A DNA stretch of 64,000 nucleotides from Cardiocondyla obscurior. Its lineage: Eukaryota; Arthropoda; Insecta; Hymenoptera; Formicidae. Both the position numbers and the translations under genes were made by a program. The stretch covers positions 1,178,001-1,242,000 of the forward strand of contig NC_091882.1 of assembly GCF_019399895.1 (NCBI RefSeq). Direction: 5' to 3'. The notes beneath the pieces were generated by a model. That model saw nothing but the letters and a program-made list of their open reading frames with translations. It did no database searches and was not told where the DNA came from. The stretch's first letter is position 1; every line of letters starts with the position of its first letter. Shown here piece after piece: positions 27,301 through 38,936 of the stretch.

Positions 27301-28793
27301 GGCTAGGAAAGGCAACAATCGATTTACCAAAACGGATTATGCCGTACGCTCAAAGGGATCGAATCGTGCCGATCTGTTCCCCCGAGACACCTCTCCGTAA
27401 TCCTTCGAGCTCACGAAACTCGACGGGACGCGTTTTCCAAATTGAGTTGCCGCACCTTCTCGATAGCTGTCTGTCCGAGGGCACCCTGGAAACACCATTT
27501 TCTCAGCGGTTCCCGATTTAATACTAATTTTAATCAAACTCGGGGCATTTGCACACGTATGACGCGCACAGACTCTACCTCGGCGCCCTATTTCATTTGG
27601 AGTTAACGAAGTTTTCCGTCGAAACAACGGGGCGGAACGCCGAGCGTCTATTCGGTCGATCAGTTTTTGCTAAGCCCGCCTGCATCAAGGCCGGATATAC
27701 ACGCCGGGACGTATACGGTATAACTCATACATTATCCCGGGGTGGCAGAGGGGAGCCTCGCCGGGTTTTTATTGCTCGCGCCGCCACCGCGCCGGTTTGC
27801 TTTCACTTTATCGCCCGTGAAATCCAGCCGTCCGCTTCGCCGGCGGACAATATTTCCAGAGTGCCTCTGGAAAAGTGTATACGTGCAAAATTCAGCGCGA
27901 CGCCGCTCGAGTTGACTCTGTAATCGGACCGCGAACGAACCCACGGTGACCGGGGAGAAAAAAAAAAGAGAGAGAGTAAAAAAAGAGCGTACCGCCACCG
28001 GTGTTTCTGATGAAAATTGAGATTTATCCCTGCGCTTTCGATAGTAATCGTACAATAATGTTCACGTCCGTTAGTCGCAGAAAGTTGTTATAAAATTTAC
28101 TTGGGGAAAATTACTATTTGAGTTAGCAAAGAGAAACACCAAGGAGAAACAAATTTAAAAGATTTAAAGCGAGAGCTGCGTTTAGAAAAATATATCTAAT
28201 AAGCGTCACGTTATAATCATTGTAAAGAACTTGTGGCGAAAATTCTCTGTTTCTAGTTACGACATTAATATCGGAAGTTTCGTTGATCGAGTTCTAAATT
28301 TATTTTGTGACGTTTCGCAGGGAGTTTGGAGATTAGTCCGCACGCCAACACAGCCCGGAGAGTCATCGTCGTGCTCAGCCCTGCCGCGCTGGACAACATC
28401 TGGACCGACGCGAGTGTCGGCGCGGTTCTGAAGCAACTGTCCTCGCTACCGACCCGAGCAATCGTCGTCACGCTGAAGAGACTGCCAAGCACGACGGCAA
28501 CGATCGCGAAACGATCGCGGCGCGACCGCCGCGATGCCGACAGCATCTCTTTCGACCGGCTGACCATCCTGTCTTGGCAGGACGGCGGCGGCGGGAACGG
28601 TGATGCCGGCAACGGCACCGCGTTTGGTAACGGCGGTCGCAGATTCTGGTACAAACTAAGGCTGGCGATGCCGGCGATACGGCCGGTCGCGTCCGAGACC
28701 GGCTGCCAATCGGTCGCGATGATAGTACAGGCCAACGGCAAATGTGGGCAGCAAAAGGCTCGCTCGCGCGAGAGCCTGGAGGTCCTCGTCTAA
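18357..28793 (+). CDS. Ig-TM-TIR receptor, IL-1-receptor/IL1RAPL-like (3' four exons; 5' end not found)
   Basis: Coding exons read as 18357-18490, 19429-19593, 23865-24002 and 28321-28793, joined by GT-AG sites in compatible phases; stop TAA at 28791-28793. Exon 1 encodes the C-terminal part of an Ig domain, with the F-strand motif DYGEYKC and an NG turn. Exon 2 gives a juxtamembrane piece, then a leucine/valine-rich membrane span of about 22 residues (KSLLLAVLVLVLLLSAGAFY) and a Cys/Arg-containing stop-transfer. Exon 3 opens the TIR domain with box 1 (CDALVCYHEKD). The last exon has the conserved RRVIVVLS strand and box 3 (RRFWYKLRLAMP), which fits the IL-1R/IL1RAPL branch rather than Toll. 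The usual box 2 RDxxPG is not visible. A poly-Gly/Asn insertion precedes box 3. Family members are single-pass receptors or synaptic adhesion proteins signalling through TIR contacts. The signal peptide and upstream Ig exons are missing, so it is annotated as partial. Confidence 0.85.
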
Positions 28794-31492
28794 GGACCGC
28801 CCTGTCTCAGGTGCCAGGAGAGTCTCGTTCTCCGACCGATTTCTATACCAATCCGATTGCCAATCTAAGACCAGGGTCCCGAGGTTCCGAAGTCGCGTCC
28901 GTACGATCCCGACTCGAGAATCCCGCGAGAAAAAGCTTTATTTCACGTCGATTCGGTGGAGGAATCGCGGAGCAGCCTCGACTTTCTGCGATTGCAGTTT
29001 CTCGGAAGGCACAGGATCTTCCTGCCGTCTCGAGAGCCTCGCGAGAGGAATCTCTCGCTCGCGGCGCTGATTTTTGAGGAAAGCCGCGCGACGTCCGACA
29101 CCCGGCGACCCGAATCTTCGCGCAAAAGATTATTGTTCAGGACATTTAATTCGGGACGAGAATTTCGCAAAAAATACGATCGCTGTCGTCGACCGGAGAG
29201 AAAAAAAAGCACGGCTCCTTTTTCAAAGCGATACTCGAGATTGGAAGGCACACGATCGGGTCTGCTCGATCTCGGGACGCGAATTAAAAGAAACACGAAG
29301 AAGGGTGCGTCGCAACTTTGTAACGTCATTACGTTGCAATCGATTTTCTCGCGTATCGCGTCGAGATTGGAAAGCAAATTCGATTTAACGTCGCGACGTC
29401 GTAAGAAAGAGGCTGCGGGCGCGGTACCACAAAATAGAAACAAACGTCAGTTCCGAAATCTTTATAAATCCCGCGGAAGCCTAATTGCCGCCCGAGTTTT
29501 CAACTCGAATTATATGGACTCGTCAACTTCAGGATCTCCTGATCTTCGGTTAAAGACGCTCTATCTTAAATTAGGACGGTGAAAAGCATTTTGTTAAAAT
29601 CGCGAATTTCTCTTATTGAAGTATGCGATTTTTTGCGCGATTCACGCGCAAATCCGTTTGACCGCTTCTCAAACATCTTGCAGCTGACGGACTACTGTTG
29701 CACGGAATACAGTTACATAAGTGGGGACCGTCTAAACGGGATTTATTCATGCAACTGCACTCAGCTGCAGCGACGTGGCAGGGCGAGTCGACGGTGCGAA
29801 GTGTGAATTTGTTACTCGTGATAAGTTCGCGGCTCGTGATAAGTTCGATCAACATTTTAAAGGCACAAAACCTTTGTACAATTTTTTTTTTCATCGTTGA
29901 ACAAGTGAGATGTAAAAATTGGAAAGTATTCCGATGCCGGAAAAGATACACAGACAGGATTTTTCACTGCGCTGATGAAAGTGAGTTCGGTCTTTTGTGA
30001 ATGCAATGTTTTAATTCTACACAATTAGAAGTGTTTACATTATTTAATACTTTAGCACAAGGTAATCACAAATTTTTTTTTTTTTATTAATTATTAATTT
30101 ATTTCTAAACTTTCGAATTCTTTACATCTTACGTTCTTAATTTTATCTTAAATTTCTTTGAGAGAGATTAAAATTCTTAAAATTTACGAATTTCTTCGAG
30201 TTATGACATCGTGTCTGATGTGAATGAGAAGTTGTCACCAAATATTTGCCCGATTTTAAATTAATATTAAGGTTTGATAATCAAAAAGAAACGAGAATTC
30301 TCGCACAACTCAACGTATGCTGATTAAAGATATATAAAGAAAGTAGCAATCGAAAATTTTTCGATTTGAGTTTTCCTTAATGTTATAGTTTTGAAGATTT
30401 TAATTATGTAAAAACTTTCGAATCTAATGGATAATCTCTAAAGATAATCCATTTGAAAAACATAATACTTTTTCTAAAAAAAAAAGGTTGGTGAAAAATT
30501 CGTAACAGTAATTATTTTTCGTAATAAGTATTTTAAAATATCCTAAAATATCTTAAAATCCTTTTTCAGCATGTAACATTTTAACCATTTACTATCTTTT
30601 TTACAACAATTTCTTGTAAAACATCAAAAAAAATTTGATGAAAACTCTGTGTATTTTCTTTGTATATTGTCTAAGAAATTCAATAATTAATCTCGAGATT
30701 AATATAAAAATTTCTAATGGAAATATTTATATAAAGATGTATGTAAAAATTCGACTATTTAACGTTATAAAATCGTTCGAGTGTATGAAAGTTAAGAATA
30801 TAATCCCAGTAGTTTTTTAATATACAAAAACTTCGCAAAATTTTTGTACCGAGAACACGATATAGTTAGCTCTAAAGAGATCAAATTAAATCTCGTAGAC
30901 GTTTAATCAGCTAAAGGAGGAGACAAAATTATAAAGATGTACTATCGCTATCACGAAAATTTCTTCGTACAAACAAGCAATTTAAATACTTCCGATAGGA
31001 AGCTTATTTGCTTTCCACATTCGACGACCGATTTCGTTACTCCAGCATTCCGATTGTTCCGAAGAGCGAAAATAGTAGAGAAATGGAATTGCGCAGTCTT
31101 CCTTCTCGCGTGCGTGATGATAGCTTCATTACCGGCGTTCCGTTATCACTGGCGTTCCATTGTCCTTTCTTTTTTAACGTGCTTATCGCCGCTGTTCTTT
31201 GTACATATATTGGGAGTTTATATTTATTTAGCTAGTTACGTTATTTATATACATATCTTTTGCATAAGCTTTATTAAGTCAACCCTTTAACCAGGAGAAC
31301 CTTTAAAGTTCTTTTCGAAGGCGGTTTATTCGAAGAGATTCGAGGATCGACAAAAATTCAAGCCCACCCCGCCGTTTAAATGTGTAACGCATTGACTGCT
31401 GTATAGTAATCAACCGTGAAAAACGGATGCTCGAAATTATTTTTCCATCACTGGACAGACAAACGTGTTAAATATCGGATATCTGCCTAATA

Positions 31493-31609
31493 CCCGATTT
31501 CTTCACTTATAGATAAGTTTATCTTTCAGATAAATTATATGTCAATCTTTGTTCATAAAGTTTAGACAAAGATATATGAATATTTTATCTGAATTATAAA
31601 GAAATCGGG
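31493..31609. mobile_element. Fold-back/MITE-like inverted repeat
   Basis: CCCGATTTCTT at 31493-31503 pairs exactly with AAGAAATCGGG at 31599-31609. The internal segments CAGATAAA/TTTTATCTG and ATCTTTGT/ACAAAGAT also pair in register, so most of the ~117 bp folds on itself around a central loop near 31551-31565. No ORF. It is likely a small non-autonomous DNA element. Confidence 0.55.
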
Positions 31610-32611
31610 CATAAATGTACGATACAAAAGTCTCGAAGTAATTCCCGAAACATATGCAGAGCATACATTGTTGCATTTATTTATATATTTTATAATATAT
31701 AATTTATATCGAGAGCTGCACGCGAATACTGGTTAAAGGGTTGTGCGGCCGCATAAGTCGCGATGTGTTGGCGCCGTTGATGTTCTGGCGATGTTTTTCG
31801 AGGGATCCGATCTTGCTCCGGGCTGTAACGGCGTTTTCCCCGTTAACGCTCGACGTGAGTCGGATCAGCTGTCTCTCGTTTAATGTATAAGCGTTTTATA
31901 CTGTTTTATATGTGGGGGATGCTCCTCGAGACTGTCCTGGAACTCCCCCGAGCGCACAATCGGTGTCAGTAATCGTTGCTTGTCGCAATTCATCTCCTCG
32001 GGAGCGCGACAGGGACCCGCGTTTCTTGGATCCGGATCCGCTCGATAAGCGATATTTTCTCATGCGTCCTCGTGTTCCTGAAACCTTCTACCAGTCGGGG
32101 GTCTCAAATTCAGCCCGTACAAGCGAATTCTCGCGAATCCGTCGTTTCTATAAAAACGTGCGCAGACTCGACGAGTTGTCGTCTCCGAATTCGTATAAGC
32201 GTTTTAATTTAAAATTAATCGCCGAGGTTCCGTCGTTTATCTGCAAACTTGGCGAGTCCGATCGACGTGTTTTCTGTATATTTCTCTCATATCGCGTTCA
32301 TCCGAGTTCGTCCAAAATGCAACTCGGCCTCGTATTTATTTATCCGTAACATTTCCTTCCGCGGAGTAAGGGTAGAAGGTACGAAGGTCGTTATTTCCTG
32401 TTTGGAGATCTCTGTCCTCCGAGGGACAACGCAGCGTACCGCAATTTATTTATCGGTTACCTTGGGATTAGTTTATTACCATGTAAAATCCGGAGGAACT
32501 TTCGCGCAGGTGGTATCGCGAGAGCGACGACAACAATAAGGATAGAATAGGAGGTAATTGTTATTTGTAGCCATTATCGTGATTATAACTTAGATGATCG
32601 AGCTGTGGTAA

Positions 32612-32645
32612 GGGGGCAGAGGGGGAAAGGGGGGAAATAAGGGGG
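32612..32645 (+). other. G-quadruplex motif
   Basis: Four G-runs of 5, 5, 6 and 5 (32612-32616, 32621-32625, 32629-32634, 32641-32645) are separated by loops of 4, 3 and 6 bases. This satisfies the canonical intramolecular G4 rule with unusually long runs. It is isolated in otherwise AT-rich surroundings. Confidence 0.8.
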
Positions 32646-35600
32646 AGAGTGAGCTTAATTTTTAACGTTGATAGCGATTATTCTCTTTACTGTCAGTATT
32701 ACGACACACTAGTGTACTCGTCTCGCCGGAATGCCAGCAAGGATCATTGCAAAGGATAATCTGCGAGCCGAGTAAGCAGAGTACATAGATGTAGAGCTAT
32801 ATTTGAACGGCCTGTTTCGCGAAGGGGAACGGAACGGGGGGGAGGAGGAAGACTCGAATTGATTTCCCGGAGGCAGGACGCGTATCGTTCTCTCGAATAT
32901 CTGGGGTATCCCTGAGAGAGGCAAGAGCCTCTCGTAAGAACGTTGCGGTTCTGCCACAAATTATTATTGGAATTAAATAAAAGAAAATTTTTCAAAATTT
33001 TTTAGCTGTAGAAATACACTAAATTGAAATTTCTGTTCCAATTCCCAAAGACATTAACGCCCAGAAATAGGAAGGTACATTAAACTCCCCGTTTCCAATT
33101 TTAAGAATTTCTCAGAGACTTTTGCAACAAGTCTTTTGATTATTTATGCCAAATTAAATAACTTTGTATTGTGTAATTTAACAGACTGAACAATTTAAAG
33201 ACCAAAAGGTAGGGCTCTTATTATAAAATTAATCTAGAATATTTTAATAAAATCTAAAAGATCTGACGAATAAATTCTTTCGCAAACGGGCCGTTCATTC
33301 CTTTTTTTTTTTTCTTTTTTTTTCTTGTAATTTTTTTTTTTTTTACCGATCTTATCGTTGCGCGCTGCTTTTCAGTAAAACGAATTAGCGAACGATTTAC
33401 TTACTTAACTAATTAGTCTTTGTATTTCGACAATAAAGTCTCTCTCTCTCTAGAATCCTAGGAGTAGTGCGGGACTTGGCGTTTTTATTATAGCTAGCTT
33501 ACCCGAACGACGAAGATTAAGTTGGGTTCGTGTATAATTCTAGATAAATGTTTGCGTACTACGCGTCTGACTGATTGCGTCGGTTGCTCGACGGTGCGAG
33601 TAATGTGTAAGGCGTTTGAATTGTTTGTAGCGTGGCACGCGTTGTGGCGATTAAGGACGACTCCTTGTGTGTGCTGTGCGAAGTCCTGTCCTGAGGGCCA
33701 GGTAACTGTAGAATCTTTTAAAGAAATAACTCTAGTTTACCACATCCGTTTATCGTACTTTGTTTCTCTTGTGCTTTAGGTTTAACGAACGCTTCGATGC
33801 CTTTCGCTCGCTCAATTTCGACGAACCGGTTTTCCCATCGTCGAGATCAATTAATTTCGCCAACGATTAATTCTATTTATTGATTCCATCCGTTTTAGTC
33901 CCCCGCTGATAGCTATCGCTGATACCGTCGGAACAAATAACTTAGTGATAAAAGTAAGTAATGAATCGTCGAGCCGCGTCCAATTGCGTGTACTTACTTA
34001 CATACCTTCAATTAAATGCATCGTAATCTCTTTGTCGTTTTAATTTTTTTTTTTTTATTTCCTAATTTTAATTTATTATTTATTCTGCCTTTCTAACGAG
34101 CATGTGTTCTTGATGGAAAAATAAAATTTGAGAGATCCACGATCGGTGTGCAATGTAAGTTTACGCATATCACCTTGTAAAAAAAATAAAAAGAAAAAGA
34201 AATGTTACTTTTTAAGACAAGCGCGTTTTATATCAAGAATAAAGATTCTGAATGTACCGACTCTGATTGTCATCGCCGTATATATATATAATTGATGGAA
34301 TTCTCATTTTTAGATCGACGATGTAATATGTTGACTGTAAGCTATTATTAAGAAAAATGTAATTACAAAACAGGAAAGTAGAGGGAAAAACAAAAAAAAA
34401 AAATATATATATATAACGATGGAGCAATTACATAAATAATCATTTGTATCTATATTTCGTTTACAATGATTACGTTACGTAATGTAGGCACTTGTATGTA
34501 AGGTACTGTAATTCGTTTTCACCTAAAAGTACAATACACCTGTCTACATACATAATAAATATTGATAATGACGATTACAATACGGCTGTATTTTGTATAT
34601 AACGTACGCAACATGTACCCTGGAGTTTGTCGTAAGTAGCCCACGCGCCTTTTTAATCCATATTCTGATATTAGCAGTTTCAAATAATTACTTAGCACTA
34701 CCATTAAATCTAACAGTTATTTAAATAATGTCGAAGCACAAATTGTATATGTATGTACAGTATATGTATATTAGACCGGTACAAAAGTTTATTAGAGTTA
34801 CTGAATATTGATAACAGAAATGGGATTAAAAATTAAGCGCGAGTCATTGTAGTGCTGATGTACACGAGATGTCTCAGATCGACTACAATTACCTTTCATC
34901 TGCTTGTTGTTTCGTTACATTTTAATAAGTTTTAATACGTGTGTATAAGAACAATCTAAAATATAAATTATACTAAATATATAAATAATACATTTTTCTA
35001 AAGTAAAACATAAGAAAATATATGAGAATATACGATTGTAGGGATTACAAAAATATGCGAATCACAATGTACGTGACTTTTAGTTTCTATAATACATTGA
35101 TACAGATTCGTGTAAACTATTATAGATACTTTAAATTGTATGAAACAATTTCATGTGATATCTTGATAATGTTTTTTAATCATCCGAACTTGTATTTCAA
35201 TACGACTTGAAAGCACCACAAAATGTAAGAAGAAATTAACTGTTATATTAATTATCAATATTGATAATAGTTATCAAAATAATCAAGTATTATACAAAAT
35301 AATTAGCACATGTATAAAATATAGGCAAAGAAAGTAATTTTAAAAAATAGTATGAAAAATATAAAGACTACATTTATGAATCAAGGAAAATAGCCTGATA
35401 CTAATTCTTCGTACAAATGTTAGATATCTGTTTTTAATATTGTTTTTAACGTAGTCGATCGGGGACACTCGCTTTATAAACTCGTCGAAAAAATTTTAAA
35501 TATAAAAAAATATGAGAAAGATATTAAGTACCTTGATATCGCTGTTTCTTTGATCTGCATTACGTATGCATTACATATCGAGTACAATGCAGTTCACTAT

Positions 35601-36411
35601 TTCAATAACAACGTGATAATAAAAGAATAATAAAAAATAATATAACACGCCTTGCATTTACATATTTCGCATTTAAATCTAGAGAAGAGGCACCTTTTTG
35701 GTCTTCCTTGTACTTAGAGTATCAATACAAAGGAACATTGTGAAGCCCTTGTAAAATGGCAGATTTAGACGGTGATCTGAAGCAACATAGCAACAGAGAT
35801 GTACAAATTATGAATTTACCACTGCTGCGATTGATTTTTCCGGACGTTCTTTGTATCTATTCATCGGAATATACGAGTATAAAAATCTTTTCTTACATTA
35901 AGTGTAAATACATTCTTTTAATTCGTTAGTTGACTGACTCTACAATAAGTATTTTTGAGAATAGTTCCTTTGAGATTAGCTTCTTCAAGAATTAAGTTAA
36001 TTCGGTCCTTAAGTTCCTCGATAATCACAATCAATCGGAGAAAGCTAGATTCTTGATGTTTTAATAATCCAATAAAATGAGTTACGTTCCTCTTGACAAA
36101 ATCTTTGTATCGGGCTAATACAAAAGTGACGTAATAATACTACAATTACGATTGCGTCGTGATTCACGTAAATTTGACTGATTTTCTGATTCGCTGCATG
36201 AGATCGCTGGGGTAAAATTAACGGTAACTCTATGTTACATTGAAGTGGTAGAAAATACGCGATTATTAAATTAAAAAAAAAAAAAAAAAACCGAGATGAA
36301 TGGAACTGTGCTCTCTCGCTTCTTTTATCTTCGAATCACATTCTCAATATTCAACTCTCTTGAAACATTGGGTTTGTAATTTCTGACTCCGAAAGATTGT
36401 ACATACAATCT

Positions 36412-36500
36412 TTTATTCTCTTCTACGTTTATTCACTCCTTTTCTTTCAAATTCTCTTTAATTTTTGAAGGTTTATATTCCTAGATTTTCTATTTTTATT
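36412..36500 (-). terminator. Candidate poly(A) signals for the ABCC transporter
   Basis: On the minus strand, AATAAA occurs at 36500-36495 and again at 36433-36428 and 36417-36412. These lie about 340-430 nt beyond the ABC transporter stop codon at 36843. They are plausible cleavage/polyadenylation hexamers, but which one is used cannot be read from the sequence. Confidence 0.35.
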
Positions 36501-36842
36501 CAATTTTAAATTCTATTCCTCGAAAACTCTGTCGTCCTAAAATTTTTCCGATCTCAAAATTCTTCTCATGCACTTGTTTCTCAATTTTCCTTTTTTAACT
36601 TCCAAATAATTCCATTATATTGATGATTTAAATAAAAAAATCTAAAAGACAGTGATAAGAACGTAGGATGAACTCTGGCAATTGTAAATGCTAAATTTTT
36701 GGGCAGAATTTTATCCTGCAATTGCACTTGCCATTTTCAAATTCTTAGGATCTTGCCTAAGAATTACTCTCAAAAACCGACGGAATTTTCACGACGATTT
36801 ATCACGACGTCTGTCGGACGTAATTGCAAAAAAATAATGTCA

Positions 36843-38891
36843 TCAAAGCGCCGTAAACGCGCGATTCTGGTAGCAATTACGTGCGACGCCAGCCAGGGCC
36901 TCCGCCATCGCTTGGCCGGTCTCCTGCACCATGCTCTTCAGGTAGCCCGTTTCCTTCTGCAGTAACACATGAGGGTGATCGAATTCCTGTGCACAATAAA
37001 AGTCCACTTTTGAAGAGAGAGAGAGAGAGAGAGCGAGCTCGCAATTTACGATCCACTCTCGTTACGAGAAGGCTATATCCTTCACAGCTTGATACGTATC
37101 ATGTATAAAATTTTTACGCAACGTACACCGAGCATGATGAAAATATGATCACTGCTGCTGACGGCTTTTGTATTACAAAAAAAAAAAAAAATTTATATTG
37201 CAAATAATAGAAATCATCCAATAAACGTACTTTGTAATTTTATCGCACCTAATCGACTTACTTAAATAAATGTACTGTAATAAAACGCCACATAAACGAT
37301 CAAAGGATAATCATAAAAATGTATAAAATATTCACATAAATTCAACATGTAAAAATTATTATCAATCTTTTAAAAAATGATTAAAAAAGAAGTAAATAAA
37401 ATGAAATAAGATAAATGTAAAAAATTGACTCACCACCGCGTTGCCAGCGTCCATCACCAGGATACGATCGCTGTCCATGACAGTATTCAGCCGATGAGCG
37501 ATTGTAAGTACTGTACATCTCTCAAACTTTTTCCTGATTGTCGTCTGAATTAATTCGTCTGTCCGTGGGTCCACATTTGCCGTTGCTTCGTCCAATACAA
37601 GTATTGGGTTATTTCTGACGATAGCGCGCGCCAGGCAGACCAGCTGTCGCTGGCCGACGCTGAGATTAGAGCCACCCTCATTGATGTGGGCCTCTAGACC
37701 TATCTCCTTTAATTCGACTTCTTCGAGAGCTCGCCACAACGGATCGTCCGTGTATGAATCAAACGGATCGAGATTTCGTCTTAAGCTGCCGGAGAACAGA
37801 AATGGTTCCTGTGGGATAATGCTGATCTTGGAACGTAGATCGTGTAAACCAATTTGGCCCGAGTCAATTCCATCGATCTCGATCAAACCATCAACGTCAG
37901 CCAAACGGAAGAGCGCCTGGATCAGAGATGACTTGCCTGCGCCGGTTCTGCCAACGATACCGACTTTCTCACGTGGGAAGATAACAAAGTTGAGGTTTTT
38001 AAGTACTGGTGGTTCTAACGGTGCATAACGTAGAAATACATTTTTAAACTCAATCTTGCCATTCTCTGGCCACTCGGATTTCGGTTTTTTATCAGGGGTG
38101 CTCTCGAGAGGAGGTTCGCTATCCACTTTGCTGAAAAGAGATTGAAGTAGAAAATATTAATCTAACGTTTAATATTTAACGTGATTTAATAATCAAAAGA
38201 TATTAGAATGTTCGTAAATTTTTATTTATCTTGATTTTACAGAAAGATGAATGTTATGAGGTTATATAAATGATAACTTAAATTTTAATAGATAAAGTAT
38301 AATTGAAAAAAAAAAAAAAAATTAATTAAAATCATTAAGATAGATAAGTACCTGTACTCAAGAATGCGCTCCACCGAAGTCATTTGGTTCTCTAACTCAG
38401 CACTTTGACGCATACCCCATTGAAACATTCCAGTAAGGCCAATACTTTGCGTAATCGCCAAGCCTACATATCCACTATCTATCGAACCACGAGTGAAATT
38501 ATCCAGTACAAGGAAACTTAGTGTAACCAGCATGATGTATACCACGCAGAAAACATCCAACCAGAAGCCGAAAGCACGCGAAGACGCAATGAAGATGTAC
38601 CACGCAGACGAATGAAGATCTTGATGATTATCAAATTCTTTCGTGAGAATTGCTTCTGCCCCAAAGGCGCGGATCGTCGGTAATCCTTGAAGTGTTGCAC
38701 TCAAGTGAGCGAAAACTGGCGAGCGAGCTAAAAAAAATTGCATTTAGTTTATTCAAAAAAAATAAAATTGTTTAAATTGAATCTATTAACAACTCAATAA
38801 TAAAATTTACGATTTTATTTTAACGTCAATTTTTATTATATATATATTAAGTTTAATTAATATATATATATAATATATATATATAAGTATA

Positions 38892-38936
<45 letters not shown>

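Larger units (their letters stand above)
28794..36842. other. 3' flank of receptor gene and intergenic DNA
   Basis: No recognisable gene. The first part is probably 3'UTR of the TIR receptor. It includes a long open run (28869-29579) in the same frame as the receptor but after two in-frame stops. From about 30 kb the DNA turns AT-rich, with a fold-back element at 31493-31609. A CpG-rich island lies at about 31735-32540 and a G-quadruplex motif at 32612-32645. A further AT-rich stretch follows to the 3' end of the ABC transporter; the right edge (about 36400-36842) is probably that gene's 3'UTR. Confidence 0.6.

Noticed and set aside
28956..29582. 208-codon ORF as an independent gene
   Set aside because: Starts at GTG, is Arg/Ser-rich, and has a long antisense ORF over it. 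It is discussed only as an in-frame open run after the receptor stop.
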